The position numbers were made by a program, and so were the translations under genes. 13,622 nucleotides of DNA from an uncultured Bilophila sp. (GTDB lineage Bacteria > Desulfobacterota > Desulfovibrionia > Desulfovibrionales > Desulfovibrionaceae), in the NCBI GenBank assembly GCA_902373525.1, contig CABKMN010000060.1, forward strand, positions 1 through 13,622, read 5' to 3'. Position 1 is the stretch's first letter; the number at the start of each line of letters is the position of its first letter. The notes beneath the pieces are model-generated. The model did no database searches. It was not told the DNA's origin and was given only the letters and a program-made list of their open reading frames with translations. This document shows positions 1-6,783 of the stretch, in pieces.

Positions 1-55
1 CCGCGCGGGCGGTCGTCATCGTCGTAGCCGAGGGAGGAGGGCGGATCGAGGGTGA
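1..55. repeat. Terminal direct repeat, left copy
   Basis: These 55 bases are identical to the last 55 bases of the window (13568-13622). The repeat lies inside a protein-coding sequence, and the reading frame continues correctly across the join. It therefore looks like the overlap left when a circular contig is written out linearly; the unique length would be 13,567 bp. A 55-base overlap is also what a de Bruijn assembler with k = 55 would leave, so the length says nothing about biology. A true tandem duplication or an assembly loop would look the same here. Confidence 0.95.
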
Positions 56-368
56 GGCCGTCGAGGGACGAGCCCGGCTCGACCGGACGCGGTTCCGCCG
101 GGGTCGTGGCGCGGCTCCATGTGCCGGGCTCCCGCGCGGGGGCGGGGTCCGGTTCCGGCGGATAGGGCTGCTTCGCCAGCGGGTTGACGGCGATGCCGGC
201 CTCAAGCTGTTGCAGCGTGGCGATGCGCTTTTCGAGCTTCGCCAGCGTGGAGAGGATGGCCGCGTGCTCCTCGCGCATGGTCTTCGACATGGCGTCCTGA
301 TTGCGCAGGATGCAGAAAAACATGAAGGCCAACCCTCCGAACAGCACAACCTCGAAAGCCAGCAGCAT
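1..368 (-). CDS. Membrane-anchored coiled-coil protein, N-terminal part (continues across the circular junction)
   Basis: I do not recognise this protein. The start is the ATG at 368-366, with a GGAAAAGG-type ribosome-binding site just upstream. Read through position 1 into 13567-13543, it gives a complete 130-aa protein. Residues about 2-21 form one hydrophobic segment (MLLAFEVVLFGGLAFMFF and on), followed by a positive residue, so the rest is probably cytoplasmic. Residues about 25-60 are charged and leucine-rich, compatible with a coiled coil (STLAKLEKRIATLQQLEAG). The remainder is rich in proline and acidic residues, including a run of four aspartates near the end. It is divergent from the radical SAM gene. 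Such small bitopic proteins are often annotated only as hypothetical; no function is inferred. Confidence is for a real gene, not for a role. Confidence 0.75.
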   Translation of the reverse strand, partial: MLLAFEVVLFGGLAFMFFCILRNQDAMSKTMREEHAAILSTLAKLEKRIATLQQLEAGIAVNPLAKQPYPPEPDPAPAREPGTWSRATTPAEPRPVEPGSSLDGLTLDPPSSLGYDDDDRPR

Positions 369-459
369 AACCTTTTCCTTTCCGATAACGTGGACGGTTT
401 CGCGACGCCCCTTGCGGAGACGGTTCGCTTTCGATACCTCTAGGCGCATCGGCTTCCGT

Positions 460-465
460 CATAAT
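460..465 (+). promoter_or_regulatory. Possible -10 element for the radical SAM gene
   Basis: CATAAT matches the sigma-70 -10 consensus at five of six positions and lies 32 nt before the ATG at 498. No convincing -35 hexamer is seen 16-18 nt upstream. This 129-bp divergent gap (369-497) must hold the promoters of both flanking genes, but nothing in it is strong enough to call with confidence. Confidence 0.25.
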
Positions 466-497
466 ACCCATTGACCACAACCGCAAGGACCCTTCAT

Positions 498-1862
498 ATG
501 GCATCTCCTTCCATCCGCCCCCGCATGCTCGTCGCCGACGAGCAGGGGAACATCTACGATCACCCGGACTTTCTCCTCATGTGCCGTCGCGGCGAAGAGT
601 GGAGCCTGCCCCGTCCCGACGAGCTGATGCCCCTTCCGGACGAGAGCGAGCTGTTTCTGCTGCCCGGACGTCGGGCCGTGGGGCTCAACCCCGAAACCGG
701 CGAAACCGAAGTCATGGAGGACTGGGCCGTGGCGGCCTTCGCCGCACCCGCGCACACCCTGACGGCGCATCCCGTGTACGTGACCGACGAGGGCGCGCCC
801 ATGCTGCCGCTGTTCGCCTACGGAGCGGTGGGGTTCGCCAACGGGCGTTTCTACGTCTGCGCGAAAAAGGTGGACGAGGACGTGCGTCAGGTTTTCAAGG
901 GCATTTCACGGGGCAAGATCGAGCGTTCCGCCCGCACGATCATGAACCGGTTCCCGGACAACCGTCTCATACAGCACATCATGGAGAACTGCGCGCTGCG
1001 TTACGGGTGTCCGGCGGCGAAAAACCTGTGTCTCGGACGCTACGAAGCGCCCATGCCGACTTCGCGGACCTGCAACGCCCGGTGCATCGGGTGCATTTCG
1101 CAGCAGGAGGAAGGGTCCAAAATCGTCGCCACCCCCCAGTGTCGTCTGACCTTCACGCCCACGGCGGACGAACTGGTGGAGCTGATGCGTTTCCACGCGG
1201 AACGTGAAACCGAAAAGCCGGTCTTTTCCTTCGGGCAAGGCTGTGAAGGCGAACCGCTGACCGAAGCGCCGCTGCTCATCGAGGCGGTGCGGCGTTACCG
1301 TGAGGAAGGCGGACACGGCACCATCAATCTGAATTCCAATTCCTCCCGCCCGCAGGCCGTCGCCGAGCTGGCGGACGCGGGTCTGACCTCGCTGCGCGTC
1401 AGCCTCAACAGCGCCCGGCCCGAAGTGTACAACCGTTACTACCGGCCTCATGGCTATACCTTCGACGATGTGCGCCAGTCCATTATTGAAGCCCGTTCGC
1501 GCGGCGTGCATGTGGCCGTCAACCTGCTGTATTTCCCCGGCGTCACGGATACGGAGGAGGAAATCGAGGCGCTCATCGAGCTGTTCCGCTCCACCGGGAT
1601 CAGCCTCGTGCAGCTCCGCAATCTGAACATCGATCCCGAGTATTACCCCTCGCTTCTCGAAGGCATCACGTTTGGGCCGTCCGTGGGGCTGAACAACTTC
1701 CGCAAGCGCATCCGCCGGGCCTGTCCGTGGATCACCTACGGGTATTTCAATCCCTATCTCGGGGACAAGGCCGACCTCGGCGGCACGCCCATGCCCGGCG
1801 AGTGGAAGCCCGAACCCGAGGAGATCGCGGAAGCCGTCGCGGAGGACGGCGAGGGGGCGTAA
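498..1862 (+). CDS. Radical SAM protein of unknown substrate
   Basis: This 454-aa cytosolic protein is a radical SAM enzyme. The cluster motif CNARCIGC at residues 192-199 is the canonical CxxxCxxC that ligates the SAM-binding [4Fe-4S] cluster. FGQGCEGEPL (245-254) fits the family's GGE-like SAM-contact strand, and the sequence after it has the alternating strand/helix look of a partial TIM barrel (NLNSNSS, SLRVSLNSARPE, VNLLYFPGVTD). About 180 residues precede the cluster and carry three further cysteines (165, 171, 178). I chose the ATG at 498 because AAGGA (483-487) lies about 10 nt upstream; a TTG at 471 would add nine residues but has no such site. Proteins like this occur widely in Desulfovibrio-type genomes by recall, with no known reaction. 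The neighbours do not indicate a pathway. Confidence 0.92.
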   Translation: MASPSIRPRMLVADEQGNIYDHPDFLLMCRRGEEWSLPRPDELMPLPDESELFLLPGRRAVGLNPETGETEVMEDWAVAAFAAPAHTLTAHPVYVTDEGAPMLPLFAYGAVGFANGRFYVCAKKVDEDVRQVFKGISRGKIERSARTIMNRFPDNRLIQHIMENCALRYGCPAAKNLCLGRYEAPMPTSRTCNARCIGCISQQEEGSKIVATPQCRLTFTPTADELVELMRFHAERETEKPVFSFGQGCEGEPLTEAPLLIEAVRRYREEGGHGTINLNSNSSRPQAVAELADAGLTSLRVSLNSARPEVYNRYYRPHGYTFDDVRQSIIEARSRGVHVAVNLLYFPGVTDTEEEIEALIELFRSTGISLVQLRNLNIDPEYYPSLLEGITFGPSVGLNNFRKRIRRACPWITYGYFNPYLGDKADLGGTPMPGEWKPEPEEIAEAVAEDGEGA

Positions 1863-1865
1863 CCG

Positions 1866-1954
1866 GAGGGGGTTCTTTGCCGAGGCTCCGCCTCGGGCTC
1901 CGGCAGGGCGCCGCCCTGCACCCGCCGGGGGCATGATGCCCCCCGGACCCCCTC
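1866..1954 (+). repeat. Cloverleaf-like GC-rich structured element after the radical SAM gene
   Basis: An 8-bp closing stem (GAGGGGGT 1866-1873 with ACCCCCTC 1947-1954) encloses three hairpins: CCGAGGC/GCCTCGG at 1880-1896, GCAGGGC/GCCCTGC at 1903-1919, and CCGGGGGCAT with ATGCCCCCCGG at 1925-1946 (one bulge). It begins 3 nt after the stop codon. The middle hairpin and its flank (GCAGGGC, three bases, GCCCTGCACCCGC) recur at 8264-8285, in front of xseA. Elements like this are common between genes in Desulfovibrio-type genomes by recall. It may act as a transcript 3'-end stabiliser or a mobile palindromic repeat; the role is inferred. Confidence 0.65.
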
Positions 1955-2006
1955 GAAAACGGAGACGCGACGGCAGGCGGCACGATGCAGGAACGGACGT
2001 TTCCTA

Positions 2007-2040
2007 AAGAAAAAAGAGGCCGTACGGCCTCTTTTTTCTT
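2007..2040 (+). terminator. Perfect-palindrome intrinsic terminator
   Basis: The 34 bases form a perfect palindrome: AAGAAAAAAGAGGCC on the left, GTAC at the centre, and the exact complement on the right with a run of six T. It has a GC-rich upper stem followed by a U-tract on either strand, so it can stop transcription in both directions. It lies about 145 nt after the radical SAM stop codon and is the most likely end of that transcript. On the other strand it would stop anything reading on past dxs. Confidence 0.85.
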
Positions 2041-2397
2041 GTACTCTTTAGGATAATACTTTGTCATTACAGCACTAAATCACGGCATACCCCAAGGGCA
2101 ACTCAATAGGCCCTGTCATGGGATGCGTTTGTTTCATCTCCACAGTATGGTGAAACGACAGCTTTTTTTCCGGTTTTTCCATTGGCGGACTCCATCGGTG
2201 AGGCATGTTATCGGTTATTCCTTTGGAACTTCAAGTAATAAAGCCTCGACCGTTTCCTATGACACAGCCGTTCACTATACTGATTTTTGCCTTTTCTCTA
2301 TGAGCGGTCGGGAGACGTCCGCCTCCGAAACGAGCTTGCGCGGCCCCAAAGCCGACAAGAACCCATAGGAAAGTCTTTGAAGAGGAAGGGGTGGGGT
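2041..2397. other. Gene-poor stretch with low GC between the radical SAM gene and dxs
   Basis: By hand count, 2041-2280 is about 45 % GC, far below the coding regions on both sides. No protein family, tRNA, transposase remnant or terminal inverted repeat is recognised. The longest open frames (81 codons plus, 2123-2368; 60 codons minus, 2275-2457) have no plausible composition, and the minus one runs through the dxs hairpin. The lower GC suggests acquired DNA, a regulatory RNA or a degraded gene; the sequence does not decide between these. Confidence 0.5.
2075..2206 (-). CDS. Possible 43-residue small ORF
   Basis: An ATG at 2206-2204 opens a 43-codon frame ending in TAG at 2077-2075. AAAGGA lies about 12 nt upstream of the ATG, which is longer than usual. 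The peptide is charged at the front (MEKPEKKLSFHHTVEMKQ) and ends in TGPIELPLGYAVI. It has no hydrophobic segment or motif I recognise. It sits in the low-GC stretch. It could be a real small protein, the tail of a decayed gene or chance. Confidence 0.2.
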   Translation of the reverse strand: MPHRWSPPMEKPEKKLSFHHTVEMKQTHPMTGPIELPLGYAVI

Positions 2398-2450
2398 TTG
2401 GGGAGGGGAAGGAGAAACTTTCTCAGAAAGTTTCTCCTTCCCCTCCCCAA
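2398..2450 (-). terminator. 53-nt perfect inverted repeat after dxs
   Basis: Two 26-base arms (2398-2423 and 2425-2450) are perfectly complementary around a single central base. The 5' arm is purine-rich (TTGGGGAGGGGAAGGAG...) and the 3' arm pyrimidine-rich. It starts 10 nt beyond the dxs stop codon. No U-tract follows, so it is not a textbook rho-independent terminator; it may end transcription by its stem alone or protect the 3' end. It is the most regular member of a family of similar hairpins in this window (5630-5666, 8513-8564, 11853-11904, 13495-13532). Confidence 0.7.
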
Positions 2451-2460
2451 TCTTCATGTC

Positions 2461-4386
2461 CTATCCTTCCACCAACCCCTTCAACTCCGCATAAATGCCT
2501 TCGTCGTCGAGGCCGAGGCGGCGGCGGAGCTGGGCTTGCGTGCCGTGCTCCACAAAGGCGTCGGGCAGGCCGAGACGCTTGATGCGCTGCCCGGTGAGGG
2601 CTCCGGCGTCGGCCAGCAACTCCAGCACGGCGGAAGAGAAGCCCCCGGCAAGGGCGTTTTCCTCGACAAAGAGCAGTCGATTGTACCGGGCGGCCAGATC
2701 GAGCAACTGCCGCTTCGGCAGCGGCTTGACCCAGCGGGCGTCGAACACCGCCACGCTGCGCCCGGTTTCCGCGAACAGCCTGTCCGCCGCGCGCTTGGCG
2801 GGCCAGACCATGCTCCCCACGCCGATGATGACGGCGTCCGCGCCTTCGCGGAGCAGCTCGCCTTCGCCGTAGGGCAACGGCGGCAGCGAAATGAGCGGAT
2901 CGGCGTCCGGCAGGGGAAGGCCCGTCGCCGCGCCGCGCGGGTAGCGGATGACCAGCGGCTGGCCGAGGTTCAGCGAGGTGATCAGCGCGGCCTGCAATTC
3001 CACCTCGTCGCGCGGAGCCAGCATGTTGAGATTCGGGATATGCCGGAGGAAGGACAGATCAAAGGCGCCGTGATGCGTGGGACCGTCCTCACCGACCAGC
3101 CCGGCGCGGTCGAGACAGAGCGTCACCGGCAGCTTCTGGATGCAGACGTCGTGCACGATCTGGTCGTAGGCCCGCTGGGAGAAGGTCGAATAGATCGCCA
3201 CAAAAGGCCGGTAGCCCTGCGAAGCCAGTCCCGCCGCGAAGGTTACGGCGTGCTGTTCGCAGATGCCCACATCCGTAAACCGGGTGGGGAAACGGGCCTT
3301 GAAGTGCCCGGTGCCCGTGCCGCTGGACATGGCGGCGGTAACGGCGACGATCCGGTCGTCCTCCTTGGCGAGACGGCAGAGGGTTTCCCCGAAAACGTCC
3401 GTATAGGTCGGCGGCGCGTCCACGGGTCTGGGCTGCGTCTGGCCGGTGGCGATGTCGAATTTCCCGAGCCCGTGGAACCGCGAGGGATGCGCCTCCGCGG
3501 GCGGGTAGCCCTTGCCCTTGCGGGTCAGGACGTGCAGCAGGACGGGCTGGTCGTCGATGGAGGCCGCCATCCGCAGATGGCGTTCCAGCCCCTCGATGTT
3601 ATGCCCGTCCACCGGGCCGATATAGTTGAAGCGCAGGGCCTCGAACAGCATGCCCGGCGTGAACACCGTCTTGAGGCTGCGGTGCGTGCGGTGGGCGTAT
3701 TCCGCCATTTCGTCGCCGATGCCGGGGATGGACTTGAGCCAGTCCTTGACCTCCTTGCGGACCCGGCGCGCCCAGCCGCGTTCCATGTTGCGGCTGAGGA
3801 ACAGGGAGAGCGCCCCCACGTTGTGGGAAATCGACATTTCGTTGTCGTTGAGCACCACGATGAGACGGCGGCCCATGTCGCCCGCCTGATTCAGCCCTTC
3901 GAAGGCCAGTCCGCCGGTGAGCGAGCCGTCCCCGATGACCGCGAGGACATGGTTTTTCTTCCCGGCGAGGTCGCGCGCCATCGCCATGCCGAGCGCGGCG
4001 GAGACGGACGTGGAGGAGTGCCCGACGCCGAAGTGATCAAAGGGGCTCTCCTCGATTTTCGGAAAGCCGCTGATGCCGCCAAGTTGCCGGAGGGTATGGA
4101 AATTTTCGGAACGCCCGGTCAGCAGCTTCCAAGCGTAGCTCTGGTGCCCCACGTCCCAGACGAGCCTGTCGTCTTCGGGGTTGAATACGGAAAGGAGCGC
4201 GAGCGTCAGCTCCACGACTCCGAGGGAGGGAGCGAGGTGGCCGCCGTTGGCGGAAACCGTGCGGATGATGGTCTGGCGGAGTTCCGTGGCCAGCATTTCC
4301 TTTTCGGAGAGGGAAAGTTCCGCCACCATCGAGGGATGCGTGATGCGCGCAAGAAGAGGCGGAAGCGCCGTGTCTGTGTCGTTCAT
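2461..4386 (-). CDS. dxs: 1-deoxy-D-xylulose-5-phosphate synthase
   Basis: Dxs joins pyruvate and glyceraldehyde 3-phosphate, with loss of CO2, to give 1-deoxyxylulose 5-phosphate. This is the first step of the MEP route to isoprenoids and also feeds thiamine and pyridoxal synthesis. The 641-aa length is close to the usual size. Visible hallmarks are the active-site His50 in GGHLAPSLG, the thiamine diphosphate motif GDGS (152-155) with the downstream Asn in VVLNDNEMS (177-185), Glu377 in GICEQHAV, Arg405 in FSQRAYDQ, and EDGPTHHG (433-440). The order is N-terminal ThDP-binding, central Pyr and C-terminal transketolase-like domains. I chose the ATG at 4386 (MNDTDTALPP) because AGGA lies 11 nt upstream; the frame stays open 39 codons further but that stretch looks non-coding and holds a promoter-like sequence. 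It lies 157 nt downstream of ispA, consistent with shared isoprenoid function but probably with its own promoter. Confidence 0.98.
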   Translation of the reverse strand: MNDTDTALPPLLARITHPSMVAELSLSEKEMLATELRQTIIRTVSANGGHLAPSLGVVELTLALLSVFNPEDDRLVWDVGHQSYAWKLLTGRSENFHTLRQLGGISGFPKIEESPFDHFGVGHSSTSVSAALGMAMARDLAGKKNHVLAVIGDGSLTGGLAFEGLNQAGDMGRRLIVVLNDNEMSISHNVGALSLFLSRNMERGWARRVRKEVKDWLKSIPGIGDEMAEYAHRTHRSLKTVFTPGMLFEALRFNYIGPVDGHNIEGLERHLRMAASIDDQPVLLHVLTRKGKGYPPAEAHPSRFHGLGKFDIATGQTQPRPVDAPPTYTDVFGETLCRLAKEDDRIVAVTAAMSSGTGTGHFKARFPTRFTDVGICEQHAVTFAAGLASQGYRPFVAIYSTFSQRAYDQIVHDVCIQKLPVTLCLDRAGLVGEDGPTHHGAFDLSFLRHIPNLNMLAPRDEVELQAALITSLNLGQPLVIRYPRGAATGLPLPDADPLISLPPLPYGEGELLREGADAVIIGVGSMVWPAKRAADRLFAETGRSVAVFDARWVKPLPKRQLLDLAARYNRLLFVEENALAGGFSSAVLELLADAGALTGQRIKRLGLPDAFVEHGTQAQLRRRLGLDDEGIYAELKGLVEG

Positions 4387-4462
4387 GGAGAATGGGTTCC
4401 TGTAGAGGTCTCGGCGGACGCCGCACGGCGGGCCCGCCGCGTTCGGGGCATGCGGAACCCTC

Positions 4463-4491
4463 TGTATAGCTCCGCCTCGCCGGATTGGCAA
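4463..4491 (-). promoter_or_regulatory. Promoter-like sequence for dxs
   Basis: On the minus strand, TTGCCA (4491-4486) and TATACA (4468-4463) are separated by exactly 17 nt. These match the sigma-70 -35 and -10 at five and four of six positions. A transcript from here would have a leader of about 70 nt before the dxs ATG. The -35 overlaps the left arm of the inverted repeat at 4481-4523, so a protein or RNA structure there could affect dxs independently of ispA. No experimental support. Confidence 0.45.
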
Positions 4492-4523
4492 ACGTCTCCG
4501 CAAGGGAAACGTGCGCCAATCCG
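4481..4523. repeat. Two-part inverted repeat between ispA and dxs
   Basis: The outer arms CGGATTGGC (4481-4489) and GCCAATCCG (4515-4523) pair over 9 bp. Inside them, CGTCTCC (4493-4499) pairs with GGAAACG (4505-4511) with one mismatch (a wobble on the minus-strand RNA), around a five-base loop. It begins 20 nt after the ispA stop codon. It could be the 3' hairpin of the ispA message or an operator over the dxs -35. Confidence 0.55.
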
Positions 4524-4543
4524 TAGATCGTTCCGGCCGCTCG

Positions 4544-5452
4544 CTAGTTGTTACGGGTCACCAACATCAGGGACAGGCCCCTGAGGAAATCGGCGTCCGC
4601 CCCCGTGAAGCCGCGCAGGCTGTCCACGGCCTTTTCGGCGAATGCCTGCGCGAGTTCGCGGCTGCGTTCGAGGCCGATCAGGGAAGGGTAGGTGGTTTTG
4701 CCCATTTCGGCGTCGCTTCCGACGGGCTTGCCGAGGGTGGCGGTGTCGGCGGTTTCGTCGAGGATGTCGTCGACAATCTGGAAGGTTACGCCGAGGGCCT
4801 CGCCGTAGGCGCGCAGGGCGTCGAGGTCCGCGTCGGACGCCCCGGCGAGCAGGCCGCCGCTGATGCAGGCCACCCGGAACATGGCCCCGGTCTTGAGGGC
4901 GTGCAGGGTTTGCAGCGTGGGCAGGGGCACGTCGGTCCTGCCGGTGCAGTCCATATCGAGAATCTGGCCGCCGACCATCCCGGCGGCTCCGGCGGCGGAG
5001 GAAACGGCGGCAAGCGCCCCGAGCACGCGGTCCGCCGGGATGCCCGCCGTCGCCGAGGCCATGAAGCCGAAGGCGTCGGTGAGCAGGGCGTCGCCCGCGA
5101 GAATGGCGGTCGCCTCGTCGAAGGCCTTGTGGCAGGAGGGCCGCCCGCGTCGGAGGTCATCGTCGTCCATTGCGGGGAGGTCGTCGTGGATGAGGGAATA
5201 GGTGTGGATCATCTCCAGCGCGGCGGCGAAGGGCATCGCCGCATCCGCCGTCAGGCCGAACAGGGAGGCGGTGGACAGGCACAGCACGGGGCGAAGCCGT
5301 TTCCCGCCCGCAAGCAGGCTGTAGTACATGGCTTCCTTGAGCCGCCCCTGCATGGGGATGCCGTCGAGGCAGTGCCGGAGGTAGGCTTCCACCTGCGCGC
5401 CGCGTTCGGCGAGGACCGTCTTGACCTGCTGGGAATCGAATGCCGTACTCAT
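4544..5452 (-). CDS. ispA: Polyprenyl (farnesyl-type) diphosphate synthase
   Basis: This 302-aa cytosolic trans-prenyltransferase condenses isopentenyl diphosphate with allylic diphosphates to make geranyl and farnesyl diphosphate, precursors of undecaprenyl phosphate and quinones. The first aspartate-rich motif is HDDLPAMDDDDLRRG (89-103), in the bacterial IspA style with two extra residues between aspartates; the second is QIVDDILDETAD (225-236). GGKRLRP (49-55), AGDALL (119-124), GGQILDM (161-167) and GKTTYPSL (251-258) complete the family pattern. I chose the ATG at 5452 because AAAGGA sits 6 nt upstream; the longer open frame lacks such a site. Exact chain length cannot be read with certainty; farnesyl is most likely from similarity to IspA. 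The 222-nt gap to xseB holds a long hairpin (5630-5666) and a smaller one (5568-5581), so ispA may be only partly cotranscribed. Confidence 0.95.
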   Translation of the reverse strand: MSTAFDSQQVKTVLAERGAQVEAYLRHCLDGIPMQGRLKEAMYYSLLAGGKRLRPVLCLSTASLFGLTADAAMPFAAALEMIHTYSLIHDDLPAMDDDDLRRGRPSCHKAFDEATAILAGDALLTDAFGFMASATAGIPADRVLGALAAVSSAAGAAGMVGGQILDMDCTGRTDVPLPTLQTLHALKTGAMFRVACISGGLLAGASDADLDALRAYGEALGVTFQIVDDILDETADTATLGKPVGSDAEMGKTTYPSLIGLERSRELAQAFAEKAVDSLRGFTGADADFLRGLSLMLVTRNN

Positions 5453-5629
5453 CGTGTGTCCTTTCGTTTGGAAAATGACGGGAAAAACGGTTGGGAAAGC
5501 GGGATCGCCTGTTCCCCAGAACGGGCGGGAAAGCAATCGCCTCGTCTTCATGCCGGATGGTTCCGAACCCCGCGAACGGGGATTCGATAAGCGCAACACG
5601 TTCGGGAGGATGAAGGAAGGGGGATCGGA

Positions 5630-5666
5630 GGGGAGAAGGTCCCTTTGAAAAGGCCCCTTTCTCCCC
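5630..5666 (-). terminator. Gene-end hairpin after xseB
   Basis: GGGGAGAAGG on the left and CCCCTTTCTCCCC on the right pair with a small bulge, and an inner CCTTT/AAAGG continues the stem. It starts 8 nt after the xseB stop codon and has the same purine-arm/pyrimidine-arm layout as the hairpin after dxs. No U-tract follows in the minus direction. It may be a partial terminator or processing site between xseB and ispA. Confidence 0.5.
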
Positions 5667-5674
5667 CGACATCT

Positions 5675-5917
5675 CTAGTCCTCCCCATCCTCCGTGATCT
5701 TCTTCTCGTCGAAGGGCTCAAAGCCCTGTTCGGTGAGGATGCGGACCTCGTTCCGGGCCTTTTCGAGCTGTTCGCGGCAGGAACGGGAGAGAGTGAGGCC
5801 CTCCTTGTACAGACGCACGCTGTCCTCAAGCGGCAGATCGCCGTTTTCCAGCGCGGCGACGACTTCCTGAAGGCGGCGTAAACGCTCCTCAAAGGAGGGT
5901 GTCTTCTTGGCGGCCAT
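5675..5917 (-). CDS. xseB: Exodeoxyribonuclease VII small subunit
   Basis: XseB is the small helical subunit of exonuclease VII. Several copies bind the large subunit XseA to make an enzyme that degrades single-stranded DNA from both ends into short oligonucleotides. The 80-aa length is typical. The conserved core is visible: SFEERLRRLQEVVAALENG (8-26), then LPLEDSVRLYKEGLTLSRSC (28-47), with an acidic C-terminus. The start ATG at 5917 is preceded by AGGAG at 5 nt, and this site overlaps the TAG stop of the M23 gene (TAGGAG). The two genes are 8 nt apart and probably translationally coupled. Its partner xseA lies one gene upstream in the same transcript. Confidence 0.96.
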   Translation of the reverse strand: MAAKKTPSFEERLRRLQEVVAALENGDLPLEDSVRLYKEGLTLSRSCREQLEKARNEVRILTEQGFEPFDEKKITEDGED

Positions 5918-5925
5918 AGGGGCTC

Positions 5926-6783
5926 CTATTGCTTGGGGACGAGGGACAGGGGATCGATGGCGACCCCGAGGATGTTGACGCCGAGGTGCAGATGCGGGCC
6001 GGTGACGCGCCCGGTGGCGCCCACGAGGCCGATCTGCTGTCCGGCCTTGACCATTTCGCCGGGCTTCACGTCGAGGCGGGACATGTGCGCGTAGGAACTG
6101 ATCACGCCCTGCCCGTGGTCGATGTAGACGGTGTTGCCCGCAAAATACATGTTCTGCGCGATGACGACCCTGCCGTCGGCCACGGCCTTGATCGGCGTAC
6201 CCTGCGCGCCGCGCAGGTCCACTCCGCGATGGTAGGAACGCATCTCGCCGTTGAACATCCGCCTGCCGCCGAAGGCGCTGGTCACGACGCCGGGGACCGG
6301 ACGCCGGAATGTGCCGCGCCAGTAACGTTCGGGCGTCACGCGCTTGAGCGCCTCGGCGGATTTTTTGCGTTCGCCGTCAATGCGCTTCATGGCTTCCTTG
6401 GGCGGGTTTACGAAATTTTTTTTGACCGAAATCTGTTGTTCGGGCCATTTCACCTTGAGGACTTTGACCGTAGCCTTGCCGGTCAGCGTTCCGGCGGAGG
6501 CCTGAACGACCATGTCCTTTTCGGTGTTTACGGGGACGGGGAGCAGGGCTTCGGCGATGCGGCTCTGGCCGTCCGCCACCGTGGGCGCGACGATGCTCTT
6601 GCCGAGCCATGTAAAGGTGATGTGCGGGAGCTGTTCGTCGATGACGACGCGGACCCGAACGGCGGTCCCCTGTTTGGCCTCTTCCGGGGCGTGGATGGTC
6701 AGGGACGCGGCCAGCGCGCCGCCGCAGACGGCCAGAACGAGACATCCGGCGAGCAGGGCGATCCGGCAGTTACGGAGTATCAT
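5926..6783 (-). CDS. Periplasmic M23 (LytM-type) peptidase
   Basis: This 285-aa exported protein belongs to the zinc metallopeptidase family M23, which cleaves peptide cross-links in peptidoglycan. Residues 1-25 form a signal peptide (MILRNCRIALLAGCLVLAVC, cleavage likely after GALA). Residues about 27-113 look like an all-beta, Ig-like domain, as in the M23 N-terminal family. The catalytic domain (about 165-285) keeps the motifs HRGVD (His185, Asp189), YAH (His233) and HLH (His264, His266), so it is predicted to be active. I chose the ATG at 6783 because GGAG lies 6 nt upstream; a GTG at 6795 adds four residues without a good site. The start overlaps the end of xseA by 14 nt and the stop abuts xseB, so it sits inside the exonuclease VII operon. 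The link to exonuclease VII is positional only. Confidence 0.93.
   Translation of the reverse strand: MILRNCRIALLAGCLVLAVCGGALAASLTIHAPEEAKQGTAVRVRVVIDEQLPHITFTWLGKSIVAPTVADGQSRIAEALLPVPVNTEKDMVVQASAGTLTGKATVKVLKVKWPEQQISVKKNFVNPPKEAMKRIDGERKKSAEALKRVTPERYWRGTFRRPVPGVVTSAFGGRRMFNGEMRSYHRGVDLRGAQGTPIKAVADGRVVIAQNMYFAGNTVYIDHGQGVISSYAHMSRLDVKPGEMVKAGQQIGLVGATGRVTGPHLHLGVNILGVAIDPLSLVPKQ

Noticed and set aside
471..497. TTG start for the radical SAM protein nine codons upstream
   Set aside because: No Shine-Dalgarno at the right distance; the ATG at 498 has AAGGA in place and fits the family's N-terminus as recalled.
2041..2397. tRNA gene or insertion-sequence remnant in the low-GC gap
   Set aside because: No cloverleaf with a TTC-arm motif, no terminal inverted repeats with target duplication and no transposase-like reading frame could be found.
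2287..4584. 765-codon open frame antisense to dxs
   Set aside because: It mirrors dxs in GC-rich DNA, has a biased Gly/Arg/Glu/Val/His make-up without a recognisable domain, and dxs on the other strand has all its catalytic motifs.
4511..5590. 359-codon plus-strand frame opposite ispA
   Set aside because: Antisense shadow; ispA has both aspartate-rich motifs and a good ribosome-binding site.
5926..6783. Lipoprotein signal in the M23 protein (LLAGC at residues 10-14)
   Set aside because: The hydrophobic stretch before the cysteine is too short and continues past it; a normal signal peptidase I site follows at GALA.
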